A stretch of DNA of 64,000 bases from Yponomeuta sedellus (lineage: Eukaryota > Arthropoda > Insecta > Lepidoptera > Yponomeutidae): assembly GCA_934045075.1 (NCBI GenBank), contig OW203721.1, positions 3,359,997 to 3,423,996 of the forward strand, given 5' to 3'. Under the pieces are notes generated by a model, which was not told where the DNA came from, searched no databases, and saw only the letters and a list, made by a program, of their open reading frames with translations. This document shows, piece by piece, positions 34,385 through 45,314 of the stretch (its first letter is position 1; each line of letters begins with the position of its first letter). The translations under genes and the position numbers were made by a program.

Positions 34385-34560
34385 TTCTTATTGTTATTAT
34401 TTTAATCCTTTATTGCACTAATTACATGAGTAAATGTACAAGGGCGTGCTTAATGCAAGAAGCATTCTCTACCACCAAAATTTTGGTGTTGAAGAGACTT
34501 GCAAAGGGTAGTGCAGGAAAAGAAGGTGAAATACAATAATAAACTTACATAAAAATAGGG
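34385..34560 (-). mobile_element. LINE 3'-end-like fragment
   Basis: The minus strand ends in aataaaggattaaaataat after a stretch with ctcttcaacacc and gtacatttactcatg; of LINE 3'-tail type, family not identified. Confidence 0.45.
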
Positions 34561-34599
34561 AGATACATTAACTTAGACCTATAGGGGAAATGGGGGGGG

Positions 34600-34795
34600 G
34601 GGAGGTTTACTTAGCCATGGCTGTGTCCCACTGCTGGGCAAAGGCCTCCCCTTCAGATTTCCACTCCTCTTTGTTTGCAGCCAATGCTTCCCACCCAGGT
34701 AAATATTTGGTCAGGTCGTCACACCATCTCCGCCTTGGTCTGCCACGTCGTCGGTAACTATCGCACGGAACCCAATCAGTGACGATTTTCGGGGG
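34600..34795 (-). pseudogene. LINE C-terminus (RGRPRRRW) fragment, copy 1
   Basis: The minus strand reads RRRGRPRRRWCDDLTKYL, then KEEWKSEGEAFAQQWDTA. This is the basic tail of an endonuclease/reverse transcriptase LINE ending in GEAFAQQWD. A second, nearly identical copy lies at 58640-58805. No polymerase domain is present. Confidence 0.75.
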
Positions 34796-34799
34796 GAGG

Positions 34800-36000
34800 G
34801 GGCTACTGAATAATAAAATTTATGATAAACTTACACAAACGATATTTTCGGATATTTGATTTACTCTAAAAACGTTTTTTTGCTTATGAACGTCAAAGCA
34901 GTGAATTTCCAAATTATTGGACTATGTGGAAACGAAGCTAACAAAGAAGCTCCACGTCAAAGCACCACGTGCGTCAAAACACGTTTACCTTAACAACAAG
35001 AGAGTTTTCAACTTAAAGTTGTAACGGTGCAAACCTCTTTACATATTTTTTTTATATTTCTTTAATTCTGTATATTATTTTCTAAGGAGACGGATACACT
35101 TTCATACATTCTTGGGCCTGGGTGTAAAAAGGTTAAAGAGATGTCAATTTAGAGCTTATATATTAGCAAACCATCTCGGAAAATTCTGCGGATTTTGGCA
35201 ATCTGAGAGCAGAGTTATAAGAGATTTAGTAAAAGTGAGGCTATGCAACAAGCTGACAATGAAAATTATACTAAACTTATCCGTGTCCGTACAAGTTAAG
35301 CAAGATCGTAAGTCTGTAGAGAGAAAGCACTGGTTGGAGAAATTATAATAACTAAAACAACAGGAAACACACTCAAAACGCACTAAACGATACGAGAAGA
35401 CGAGTGATCATAGATTGAGTCAGGGAGCTGTCACGCCTGTCACTGTTAGGTCTTAGCACAGACACAGATTAAAAATACAGTTGATAAACACGGGTTAATA
35501 CATGCAGACTAATCGATTAAAGTAATCGGCATCCTATTTTATTAGGGACATAAACTTATTTTTCAGATTTCTCGTCTTCCAGATTATGAGTTGAGCTCAT
35601 TTTTTATATTTTAATATAGAAAAATATAACACTTTTTTTTCCATATCTCAACTATCTTTTTTTAAACCATATCTCAACTATTTACAATCGGACCCAGAAA
35701 TCCCCGTCTCCTTTAAAATTACGTCACCCATTCTTGAGATTTCCCTCATTTTTAGCATTACTTCTTGACATTTCGACTAGACCTGAATATTTTTGCCGGC
35801 TTATTCTGTTTTTATCCACTTTTCTGTTTGTATTATAAATAAAATACACAAACACATTAAAACAAAGCACAAAGCTGAAGTCTTTCCAGTTTTATTATTT
35901 ATATAGAGTTTTACAACATCACAAAGTTACTCTACACTTTCCGTTAACATTATTTGTTCTCGAAATTATCTTTAATATAACAGTAGGCTTTTTATTCAAA
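34800..36000. other. No gene recognised
   Basis: AT-rich. ccatatctcaacta occurs twice near 35640 and 35675. A 78-codon frame at 35112 (with a mirrored one on the other strand) has no domain. Confidence 0.35.
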
Positions 36001-36125
36001 TTAAAACAATGTATTTTTTTTCAAAATTACACAGAAACTGTGACTTATTGAACGGTACAAGTAATACTAGGTGTCCATTACAGATCATTTTGGAGAAAAA
36101 AGGGATAAAAAACTCCAAACTTAGT
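36000..36125 (-). mobile_element. Jockey-like LINE 3' end
   Basis: Minus-strand copy of the gcgctactttgaataaa end. The rest of the element continues beyond a pentamer microsatellite. Confidence 0.6.
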
Positions 36126-36203
36126 CTTAGGTAGCTGATGCTTAATTAACAGAGATAACATGTTATTCTGAAACCTAGTACAAATGCATGGAACTGGATT
36201 TTA

Positions 36204-36508
36204 TCTCATCTCATCTCATCTCATCTCATCTCATCTCATCTCATCTCATCTCATCTCATCTCATCTCATCTCATCTCATCTCATCTCATCTCATCTCATC
36301 TCATCTCATCTCATCTCATCTCATCTCATCTCATCTCATCTCATCTCATCTCATCTCATCTCATCTCATCTCATCTCATCTCATCTCATCTCATCTCATC
36401 TCATCTCATCTCATCTCATCTCATCTCATCTCATCTCATCTCATCTCATCTCATCTCATCTCATCTCATCTCATCTCATCTCATCTCATCTCATCTCATC
36501 TCATCTCA
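36204..36508. repeat. (TCTCA)61 pentanucleotide microsatellite, uninterrupted
   Basis: 305 bases of perfect TCTCA repeat, bounded by ttta and ttttattta. The Ser-His-Leu-Ile-Ser frames across it are artefacts. Confidence 0.98.
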
Positions 36509-36529
36509 TTTTATTTATTAGGCACACCA

Positions 36530-37020
36530 ACAGCATACATACAGAACATGGTACAAAAGAGTTACAGGGAGATAAAATTACGTGTATTTACACCACTTAT
36601 AGGTAAGCACGGCATTTATATAAATTAAGCTTACATCGTTAATGAGTTCACGTTACAAAAATGATAATTATCGTAGACATCTTTGTCATATAAATAATGC
36701 GTAATATTATAGTAACTATTTTGGCACGGAGTGTGCTTTACACAGTCTTGAACCGCGTTTCTACCAACCTCATTATATATTCAGGGATGTTATTGTGGAT
36801 ACGTATACAATGCCTCCTAAAGGATGTATTAACCTTAGTGATCCTAAATCTTGTGAACGCAAGTTTATGTTTGCTTCTAGTATTTGTGTCGGCTACCTCA
36901 GTTCTAAAGAAAGTTATATTTTTTCAAACGTACCTACATAATATTCTCAAAGATATACTGACTAGCATCTGTCAGTGTTAGTTTCTTTGAAGAAATTTCT
37001 GGACGAATTCTTACCGTAAT
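36530..37020 (-). mobile_element. Jockey-like LINE fragment
   Basis: The minus strand includes the RNFFKETN-like start (about 37005) and the 3' untranslated region (gcattgtatacgtatccaca ... aaacgcggttcaagactg), parallel to 22700-23050. Confidence 0.6.
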
Positions 37021-37042
37021 ATGCCGACACAGAGCTACTCGG

Positions 37043-37738
37043 ATGGAGCATCAACACATCGAACGTGCCGAACGAGCGCTCTTACGACGGGCTCAAAAGG
37101 AAAGCTTCGATAATGAGCTAAAAAGGATCGAGACTGGCCGCCCTATCACCAAAGGCAGCCGACTGTTCAGACTGGACCCAGTGATGGAAGAGGGCATTCT
37201 CCGAGTCCGCGGTCGTATAGGAGCTGCGACCTCGCCAATCGAGATGAATCAACCCGTCATCCTTGACGGCCGACACCGTCTGACGAAACTCCTGGTGCTG
37301 CGTGAGCACTGTGCAGCTGGACACGCCAACCGAGAACGCGTGACGAACGACTTGAGGCAGCGCTACTGGATCATTCATCTACGACCTTCAGTACGCGCAG
37401 TGGAACACAGCTGCAAGCTCTGCCGAGTGCGCCGCACCAGACCACGAACGCCAGCCACTGGAGACTTGCCGCGAGCTCGCCTGGATCCCTTCCACCGTCC
37501 GTTCACGAACTGCGGCGTGGACTACTTCGGACCAATGATGGTGAAAGTGGGACGCCGCCGCGAGAAAAGGTGGGGCGCACTCTTCACCTGCCTCACCACG
37601 CGCGCTGTGCACCTGGAGCTCGTCGCATCACTTTCAACGGATGCGGCGATAATGGCACTGCGGAGAATGGCTGCACGCCGTGGATGGCCACGTCTGATGT
37701 ACTCTGACAACGCCACCAACTTCAAAGGAGCGGAAGTT
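37043..37738 (+). pseudogene. BEL/Pao retrotransposon integrase, truncated
   Basis: A 239-codon frame encodes the N-terminal zinc-binding and central core parts of a BEL/Pao-type integrase, which joins element cDNA to host DNA. The HHCC-type residues are H89, H94, C124 and C127. The first catalytic Asp is in GVDYFGP (D160) and the second in YSDNATNF (D222), with TTRAVHLE and ALRRMAARRG between, as in Pao elements. The third catalytic residue (Glu) is missing. At about 37738 the sequence switches to a different element, and the last few residues (to 37762) are read from it. No LTR, protease or reverse transcriptase is nearby. GC content is well above the flanks. A dead fragment. Confidence 0.88.
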
Positions 37739-37870
37739 CTGGAGGCGCTCAAGCTTATCTAATTGCACTTGTGAAAGGTCAAGATAGCTAGCATCAGCAT
37801 AATCGAGGATAGGCAGTAGTAGATATTGTGCGAGCGCAATTTTGGTTGTAGTGCCAATCTGTGCTGTACC
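37739..37870 (-). pseudogene. LINE reverse transcriptase fragment (DYADASYLDL)
   Basis: The minus strand reads KIALAQYLLLPILDYADASY then LDKLERLQN, a conserved piece of Jockey/CR1-like reverse transcriptases just after the catalytic region. It abuts the integrase fragment on one side and the 192-bp duplication on the other. Confidence 0.7.
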
Positions 37871-38240
37871 TGTGAGCACAGAACATAAAACTGTGCCTGT
37901 GAGCAGTTGTCGGGACTTATTGTACAAATTCTTTAACCAATTTTTTTTAGCATATAAACGTACCACTGCATGCCAGAGTAGAATGTTGGAGTTAAGCAAA
38001 ATTTTACGGACGTGTCCCTGTTCTTGTATGAGCACGCCTATAAACGCAATCTGTGCTGTACCTGTGAGCACAGAACATAAAACTGTGCCTGTGAGCAGTT
38101 GTCGGGACTTATTGTACAAATTCTGTAATGATTTTTTTTGTAGCATATAAACGTACCACATGCCAGAGTAGAATGTTGGAGTTAAGCAAAATTTGACGGA
38201 CGTGTCCCTGTTTTTTCATGAGCACGCCTATAAACGCCAT
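37857..38240. repeat. 192-bp direct tandem duplication
   Basis: aatctgtgctgtacctgtga begins at 37856 and again at 38048. The copies differ mainly by small indels near catgccagagtag. Confidence 0.85.
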
Positions 38241-38254
38241 CTATGAAGTGCTTT

Positions 38255-38455
38255 CTGCTCATTGTTGTGTTACAGCAATGCCGGTCTCTTTGTCTAAGTT
38301 TTGTTTTATTTTATTTTGTGGTATCTGCTGAAAACCAGCGGAGTGGTCGCTACCGGCCACGGCATAAAGCTAAGCGGTGCTAATTCCTATTTTTTAAATG
38401 TTTAATGACAAGTTTTATTTTTCTATGGTCCCAAATAAATAATCTATCTATCTAT
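38255..38455 (+). mobile_element. LINE 3' end with (ATCT)n tail
   Basis: ttttgtggtatctgctgaaaaccagcgg ... gtcccaaataaata then atctatctatct. Ends like other LINE tails in this window. Confidence 0.5.
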
Positions 38456-38659
38456 CCTATTGTCTATGGTCACCGCACACACGCGCACTGGTGAAGCAAC
38501 CTTGTCGCACTTAGCAGCTCTTCCTCCCCCTATCGTCCCTCTGTGCGGTTTTGGTGTGACAAAGTGGTATGTGTGTAGGTGGTGTCCTCGCTATACAAGG
38601 TGTTCGAGCGCTCTGTCAAAATGTCTTATAAACGTATGACGTACAATCAATATGCGGAT

Positions 38660-38992
38660 CTATATCAACCCTTGTATGTCTCCACTGCTGGAGCACGGGT
38701 CTCATCCTGCATTGCATTACATCCTGAAAGTTAGGCCATACTCCACCACGGGGACAAAGTCCGGTTGGTGAAGGATTGTAAGGTAGAGGTGGGCCTTACT
38801 GTCAGATGTTATCAAGCCGCCCATAACGCTGACATGGCTTACATGACAGCCGGTACCACGGCTTAACGTGCCTTGCGAAGAACGGAAGCTCGCAAATAAT
38901 TCCACTAGCGTTAGTCACGGGACGGTCACGCATCCTGCACCTGACCGCGCCTGTTGTTGCTTAACTCAAGTGATTGATTCCAATCACTCGAT
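38660..38992 (-). mobile_element. 5S-derived SINE, nearly full length
   Basis: Contains a small direct repeat (gcattgcattacatcctg) inside the hairpin region; the head border is truncated. Confidence 0.75.
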
Positions 38993-39104
38993 ACATATAT
39001 CATACTATTACTTATAATTATATCGTAATTATCGTGATCTGTTGTTATATCTTTAGGGACCTTAATCTTAGTTAGACCTGAGATTTCTCCTTTCCACGCT
39101 ACTT

Positions 39105-39265
39105 TTTCCTCCCGTTGTTTTCCTTTACACATAGCGAGTGTTATTGCTACCCTAACTTTACAAATGTACATAACTTAGAAATCAAAGTCAATGGTAAATA
39201 CCGGAATTCGAACCCACTACCTGCCGATGGAGACGCCGGCTTTATTCTTACCTCAGTTTCTTAGT
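39105..39265 (-). mobile_element. Third tRNA-headed SINE, 5' part
   Basis: Minus-strand head with gggttcgaattccgg, then body to the cactcgctatgtgtaaag block. Confidence 0.6.
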
Positions 39266-39330
39266 CACGGCGGAACACGTCGCAGACACCCTGTAGAGCC
39301 TCATTCGAGCGTTCCCTTGTTGGTTTAGTA

Positions 39331-39960
39331 AGTACTTGTGTTTGTCGTTCGTTTTGTACCAACGATTAGCCGCCCGCATCCCTTATCGTGATTACCGGTT
39401 GGGCGCGAATGCAATGGCTCTATATCGATCATTAGCTACATCGGCGGATATGGCCACGGGGTTGCAACTTACTGTACCCTTGGGGTGACAACCCGCCGAG
39501 TGTAGTTTTCCGGTTTCAACCGCCGAGCGCATTTTAAAGTACACAATGCGGTTTTCAGTACCTAAAAGCAAATTCTTTGGATTTTCTAACTTTTGTTCAC
39601 TTAGCGTAGTTTGACTACAGGAAACCGTTTTGTTTTATTTAAAATTTGCGTAGTGAGTATAGTGAGTTGGTAAATTTACTAAGTACTTGTGTTTGTTATT
39701 TGTTTTGTACCAACGATTAGCCGCCCGCATCCCTTATCGTGATTACCGGTTGGGCGCGAATGCAATGGCTCTATATCGATCATTAGCTATATCGGCGGGT
39801 ATGGCCACGGGGTGGCTACTTACTGTACCCGTGGGGTGACAACCCGCCGAGTGTAGTTTTCCGGTTTCAACAGCTGAGCGCTTTTTTAACGTACACGATG
39901 CGATTTTTTCAGTACTTACAAGTGAATTCTTAGGATTCTCGAACTTTTGCTCACTTAGGT
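39331..39960. repeat. 351-bp direct tandem duplication
   Basis: agtacttgtgtttg starts at 39331 and 39682. The copies share long identical runs (accaacgattagccgcccgc, gggtgacaacccgccgagtg) and carry moderate divergence. No coding feature. Confidence 0.85.
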
Positions 39961-39969
39961 TGTCTAAGA

Positions 39970-40080
39970 AGAAATTGCTCTAAGCAATAAGGCCGCCAAT
40001 TGTACTGTATCTTTGTTATAATTTTTTGTTTGTTTTTCCCTGGTGTACAATAAAGGATATTCGTATCATCTTATCTTAAA
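39970..40080 (+). mobile_element. LINE 3' tail (gtacaataaag)
   Basis: gctctaagcaataaggccgccaattgtac ... gtgtacaataaaggatattc. The same tail lies inverted at 40268. Confidence 0.55.
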
Positions 40081-40267
40081 GTAGTTTTACTAAAAGAAAT
40101 TGTATATTTATTTAAAAATTGCGTAGTGAGTAAGTTCTGTGCCATCTATACTTGATATACAAATGGCATCAGTCTTCGTGTATTTTTACGTATTATATTG
40201 TGTGGAAGTTACGAGTACATATATGAATTGTATTCGGCCCGTTCTGGAAATAAATATTATTACGTAT

Positions 40268-40420
40268 TATTCATTCGTCATTAAGATAAGATAAGAATAT
40301 TCTTTATTGTACACCAGATAACATATTATAAAACATGTAATGATACAAAGTACAATTGGCGGCCTTATTGCTAAAAGCAATTTCTTCCAGACAACCTTAC
40401 GACGGAAAGTTGCTGGAGGA
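40268..40420 (-). mobile_element. LINE 3' tail (gtacaataaag)
   Basis: Inverted relative of the element at 39970: tattctttattgtacaccag ... caattggcggccttattgct ... tcttccagacaacc. Confidence 0.55.
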
Positions 40421-40429
40421 AATAAGTGA

Positions 40430-40900
40430 CGGTTAGTCGGTGCAAATATAAAATACACTACTTATATAAATAACAATATACCTACATAAATAGTTACATA
40501 CATAGTTATGATAAACTTACATAAATACGTTATAGTAGCAATCTACACGATAAGGAAAAAAATACAATTAATACATTAATTAATGAATTCATTCATTCAT
40601 ACTTTCTTTTATTTTAAAGAGTTTTTATATGGGTCTCATAAGTAATAACCCGGCCGCGGCGGCCACCGGTTTTCAAGCGCCGTTACCTGTCTAACCTGCA
40701 ATTAGGACGTTTTGTTTGATTATTTTGATGGTATGTTGGTACGAAAAGGTAAACGATAGAAAAGACGCATTCTTCAGTACTTTTCCAAGCACCAAATGTA
40801 GACAGCCTCCTCTTCCCAGTCCCGGGAAGTTGCAGGCGTCGAGGCCCTTTTGACGATTTTTTATTTTACTAGTTGACCTAACGCTATGAGGAACCCTGTT
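40430..40900. other. No gene recognised
   Basis: AT-rich, with a short GC patch at 40650 (cccggccgcggcggcc). Confidence 0.35.
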
Positions 40901-41025
40901 TATCTGAGTTTATCAAATAACCTCAGCGTTTGAAATTGCTAATCCGCGGTGGACACGTGTAGTTATTAAACCCATACTCTCTGAGAGAATGCCTGTGCCC
41001 TGCAGTGGGACGCTTATAGGCAACA
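40900..41025 (+). mobile_element. Third tRNA-headed SINE, 3' part
   Basis: gctaatccgcggtggacacg ... ctctgagagaatgcctgtgc ... cagtgggacgcttat. Confidence 0.6.
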
Positions 41026-41109
41026 AATAACAAACTGGACGACCTCTTGAACTTCGCTTTCCATCGCTTCGATCTTTTTTTTGTGTCATCATTAAATTCA
41101 AAAACAGCG

Positions 41110-41392
41110 TGCAGGTGCAGGATGGGTGACCGTCCCGTGACTACCGCTATTGGCATTTTTCCGAGCGCTTCCGTGCTTCGCAAGGCACGTTAATGTCATG
41201 GCAGCCGTGAAGCCATGTCTGAGTCAGAGGCCTTGTGTACGGCTTCATAACTTCTGACAGTAGGTAAGGCCCGCCACTGCCTTACAATCCTCCACCAACC
41301 CGGACTTGGCCCCCTTGGTGGAGTATGGCCTAACCTTCCTGCGATGCAGGAAGAGACCCGTGCCCCAGCAGTGGGGAGATATACGGGATAAA
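41110..41392 (+). mobile_element. 5S-derived SINE
   Basis: Starts inside the head at gcaggatgggtgaccgtccc; otherwise complete to the 3' end. Confidence 0.75.
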
Positions 41393-41497
41393 GACATTAA
41401 ATTCTGTCAATTGTACATATTCGAACCCACGATCTCCCGATTGAGAGGCCGACGTTCCACCGCTCTGTTATCACCGCTCTCACCAACCAACGATGGT

Positions 41498-41717
41498 GTC
41501 AACCCTTTTTACTTCGTCACTGCTGGGGTACGCGTCTTTTCCTGCATCGCGGGAAGGTTAAGCCATACTCCACCACAGGGGCCTGGTCCGGGTTGGTAGA
41601 TTGTAAAACAGTGGCGGGCCTTACTGTCAGAAGTTATAAGGCCTCTGACATGGCTTAACGACTGTCATTACATGACAGCCGGCACGAACGGCTTAGCGTG
41701 CCTTGAGAAGCACGCCG
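41498..41717 (-). mobile_element. 5S-derived SINE, headless
   Basis: 3' end and middle only; truncated at about 41717. Confidence 0.7.
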
Positions 41718-42159
41718 CACGCAATGTAACTTTGCCAATACTTTTAAATTTGGAAATAGACTTAAAAAATAAATAACAGCTGATAAAATTGTACCTTAAC
41801 TTATAACGAGGAGAACGTGAACGATTTACGTTAAAATAATTTTTTGATCCGCTATTTTTCGATGGAGGCCTTTGTTGGATGGGCCACGTCATCGCCTCCT
41901 GACGTCATCCTGAAGTTTGCGATGACGTCCCGAATCTGGCAAACTCCTTCATCGCTAGACGCAAATGTGAAATGTTACGTCACCGATATTTTTAGGATAG
42001 CCGGCGTGTAGGTACTACTTAAGGCGCTTCCGGGTGCTTACTAGCGCCACCAGTGGAAAAATATCGCAACTCGTTTTATAATCCGTTTTTTTATCTGAAA
42101 GTGAACATGAGAAATCTTGGCAAATGTGACAACTATTTTTAGAACCTACAGTCTAGGAG

Positions 42160-42465
42160 AAGAAGAAGGTTGTCTGGAAGAGATCACTTTGAGTGATAAG
42201 GCCGTCGTCAAGAAATTGCCGGACCCAAGTAGGTCACTGCAGACAAAACCAAAGCAGATGGGGTTATATTGCACCAACGGAGGAGCAATGTGATTGTGGA
42301 GCCTCATCGCAATCCATGGTGCACCTGCTTCAACGCCCGTTGTCCCCTCATACAGGTGTGAGGGCTAACAGAGGTCAAAGCTGCTGCAATTGCAGTGGCC
42401 AATTATTGCGCAGGAAAATACAAACTGGTCGAATCGCTGACACGAAAAGAAGAAGTAGAACCTAG
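42160..42465 (+). pseudogene. LINE reverse transcriptase C-terminal zinc-finger fragment
   Basis: The plus strand from about 42219 reads TQVGHCRQNQSRWGYIAPTE, then CDCGASSQSMVHLLQ. This matches the CxC...H...C ending (cDCG, M.H) of Jockey/I-type LINE reverse transcriptases, although the last Cys is lost. The 40 bases before it resemble the ggaagagatcact...gtgataaggcc tail repeat, so this is a composite of relics. Confidence 0.6.
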
Positions 42466-42469
42466 TCGC

Positions 42470-42880
42470 CAACTGTCGTCCAGACCATAGCACAAACAAT
42501 GGGCGAGGAAAACTAACATTTGCCGCCAGTATTTATAAAGAGACATTTAATTATACTCAACATTAGATTTCCGAGAACGACCGCAGTCAAATGCGCCGAC
42601 TCTGTTTGCCTTGTATGTAAGTACTTCGTATTTTATAATGTCGCCTTGATGAGTTCTAATGGCAGCGAAACTTGATGTGTTTTTATTTCGTCTGGCTTTA
42701 CCATTATGATCAGAGCCAAGAAATTTATTTGGATTGATATTGCTTAAAATAATGAGATGAATAATTACATAGGAACAGCAGACTGTTTGACAGGCATTTA
42801 AGCTCGTCTCGTTGTATTTGAAAATTTTCCATAATTGTGTACATTTAGAGAACGTCCGAGTTAAATTGGGGTATGATTTA
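42470..42880. other. No gene recognised
   Basis: Unique-looking sequence. Confidence 0.35.
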
Positions 42881-42884
42881 AGAT

Positions 42885-43094
42885 GCTTCGCAAGGCACGC
42901 AAAGCAGTTGGTGCGAACTGCCGTCGATAGATGGCAGTCGTTAAGTCAAGCCAGAGGCCTTAGGGCGGCTTGAAATCTTCTGACAGTAAGACCAGCCACT
43001 AGTCTTGCAAGCCTCCATCAATCCGGACCTTGCCTATACCTTCCTCAGAGAAGAGACCCGTGCCCCTTGGTGGGGACATAATGGGTTGATGATG
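42885..43094 (+). mobile_element. 5S-derived SINE, second subfamily
   Basis: cttcgcaaggcacgcaaagc ... ctgccgtcgatagatggcag ... gtggggacataatgggttga. It shares the gtcgatagatggcag variant with the 51.3 kb copy. Confidence 0.7.
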
Positions 43095-43112
43095 ATGATG
43101 ATTTATGAGCTT

Positions 43113-43320
43113 TGGTAGCGCAGCAGTAAAACGCTGGGCTCACATTCGAAAGGTTGTGGGTTCGAATTGCGGCACGCACCAATGACGTTGCTTTCTAAGA
43201 TACATTTTTTTTGTCATAGTTGCAATATCATTCGTTAATGGTGACAGAAAACGTCGTGAGAAAACTTGAGTATTTGAGGTGTTCACGAGCTCACCATCTC
43301 GGACTCTCTCTCTTGAAAGT
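43113..43320 (+). mobile_element. Third tRNA-headed SINE
   Basis: Head tttggtagcgcagcagtaaa with tgggttcgaattgcgg, then body. Confidence 0.6.
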
Positions 43321-43669
43321 AGAAATAATTGTCAATGTTTTGGTGAAGTTGTCAGTGTTTCATTAAAAGGTGAATTAATAATGAAAATCCAAAAGAATTC
43401 TAAAGTGAAGAATTCTAAAACATACACCAAATTTTGATTTAAAGGCGATAGGACAGAATGAAGGTAATATCAAAAAAGTGGTGTGAAAAGGTTTACACCA
43501 ATATTACCTGGGACGTCTGGTAAAAAAAGTTTTTTTTTAAATTTAATATTATACAATCGTAATACACCATGACTGGAGTTAGTGCATTACTTGTCACTTT
43601 CGCTAATTCGTCACTATCGTTAATACGTCACATTCCCGATTCGTCAATCTCTTAAAAATCTTTAACTCG

Positions 43670-43918
43670 TCAATATCGTCGGCCTAGAGAATAGCACCAA
43701 ACCAAATTCTTCCCGCGGGTGTCGCAAAGGCGACTAAGGGATACAAACCGGGGGGTGGGCAGCAGCGCCCCCTGCAGTACAATTCCACCAAACTGCGATC
43801 CCCAACCCGCATGCCCAGCGTGGGGATTATGGGCATTACCTCCCAATGATGGCACAACGCTCATTAAGGGAGGGCTATCTCCAGCAGTGGACTAATATAG
43901 CCTGAAGAAGAAGAAGAA
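43670..43918 (+). mobile_element. RTE-tailed non-autonomous element, full
   Basis: Runs from gtcggcctagagaatagcac through gcgactaagggatacaaacc and the ggggggtgggcagcagcgcc block to the RTE terminus and (GAA)n. It lacks any frame and shares only the tail with the RTE copy at 23296. Confidence 0.75.
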
Positions 43919-43919
43919 G

Positions 43920-44552
43920 AATACACCAGGGACATATTATCAACTAAATTATAGATCCGAATCGCTAAAAGACCTAGTTTGCACCTCTCGAATACTTATC
44001 GGCACACCTAAGATACTGTCTATCTTATCGAGGAATTAAAAAGAAGTTTACTACCACAAACAACTTAGCTTTAAAAGAAACCTCCGATCATAAACCTGAC
44101 ATTCAAATTTCAACTCTACCCCGACGGTATAAAAGCGAATGTAAAGATTGACCACCACCCGCACGTACCCACCTACACAGCCATTGTCAATTTGTCGACC
44201 ATTCGGCACGAGGCTTTCATAGTTTTATTGATCCATAAATATGCTAATTAAGCTATGACTTTTTTATAACTTAATTAATAACGTATGTCGGGTCGCGTCG
44301 TTTCTGATGTTATGATTTTAGTCGCCAGTTTATGTGCTACAATATAATTGCTTGTAGCATTGCGTGACCGGCTTGTCGTCACCGTTTTTTACGGCTGATG
44401 TTGTAAAATAATGAAAATGTACCGGTTTTTACGCTCGCCACTTGATTTACGCTCGTCCGTTGCGTAGACACACGTTGGCACCCCAGCCTGGGTCGTGCCA
44501 CGGGGACGCTAGTCGCGCGTTTTGACTGTCAAAAGTCGCGACTTAGGTAGGT
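43920..44552. other. No gene recognised
   Basis: gacggtataaaagcg at about 44123 looks like a TATA box, but no transcript-like frame follows it. Confidence 0.35.
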
Positions 44553-44770
44553 AGTGGTAGCGGAGCGGTGGAACGCCCGGCTTCTCAATCGGGAGGTCGT
44601 AGGTTCGAATTCCGGCATGTACCAATGACTTGGTTTTCTAAGTTAGGTACATTTGTCAATTTATAGTAGCAACACCGACCACTCGCTAACTGTGAAGGAA
44701 AACATCGTGAGGAAACCCAGAAACCCTAGTCTAAAGTGTTACATACCTCAGAAGGTCTTTTTGAGTAAGA
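44553..44770 (+). mobile_element. Third tRNA-headed SINE, best-preserved head
   Basis: gtggtagcggagcggtggaa, then ggaggtcgtaggttcgaatt (B-box) and the body: caccaatg-like sequence, tagtagcaacacc, actcgctaactgtgaagg, catcgtgaggaaac. Confidence 0.75.
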
Positions 44771-45007
44771 TGCAAGATTTTATTACTATTAAGCTATAAT
44801 TTGAAAATAAAAGGTATAAATGCAGTTGCAAGTTCAAAACGTCTGTTTCTTTTCTCGAAAGTCTGTCTGGTTGACAGACTACATACCTATGTGGTTAATA
44901 TTTTAAATTTTTATTTTAGCACTTCACTGTCCACGCACCCATGGTCCGTTGTAAGCAGTTCCTATTCATGCAGGCGTTAACAGAATACCTAAAACAATAA
45001 TTTCTTC

Positions 45008-45122
45008 GATATCAACCCTTAAAACTAGTCAACCCACTGCTGGGACACGGGTCTCTTCCTGCATCGCAGCAAGGTTAAGCCATAGTCCACCTCGGTGGAC
45101 AAGTCCGGGTCGGTGGAGGATT
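45008..45122 (-). mobile_element. 5S-derived SINE, 3' fragment
   Basis: First of two adjacent partial copies in the same orientation. Confidence 0.65.
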
Positions 45123-45158
45123 TTATGATTTTTTAAATCTAGCTAATGTTATCCCTAC

Positions 45159-45314
45159 AATTCGATATCAACCCTTGTATGTCTCCACTGCTGGGCCACG
45201 GGTCTCTTCCTGCATCGCAGGAAGGTTAGGCCTTACTCCACCACGGGGGGAAAGTCCGGGTTGGCGGAGGATTGTAAGACAGTGGCGGGCCTTATTGTCA
45301 GAAGTTATCAAGCC
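45159..45314 (-). mobile_element. 5S-derived SINE, 3' half
   Basis: Second adjacent copy, extending further into the body. Confidence 0.7.

Noticed and set aside
36184..36628. Ser-His-Leu-Ile-Ser repeat proteins
   Set aside because: Translation of a pentanucleotide microsatellite, which is open in every frame lacking a stop.
37634..38161. 175-codon minus-strand frame
   Set aside because: It joins a tandem duplication, a LINE fragment and the reverse of the integrase; not a gene.
39331..39960. Pair of LTRs
   Set aside because: Copies are adjacent with no internal region, no TG...CA ends and no primer site.
44120..44135. TATA box (gacggtataaaagcg)
   Set aside because: No initiator or reading frame downstream; likely chance in AT-rich DNA.
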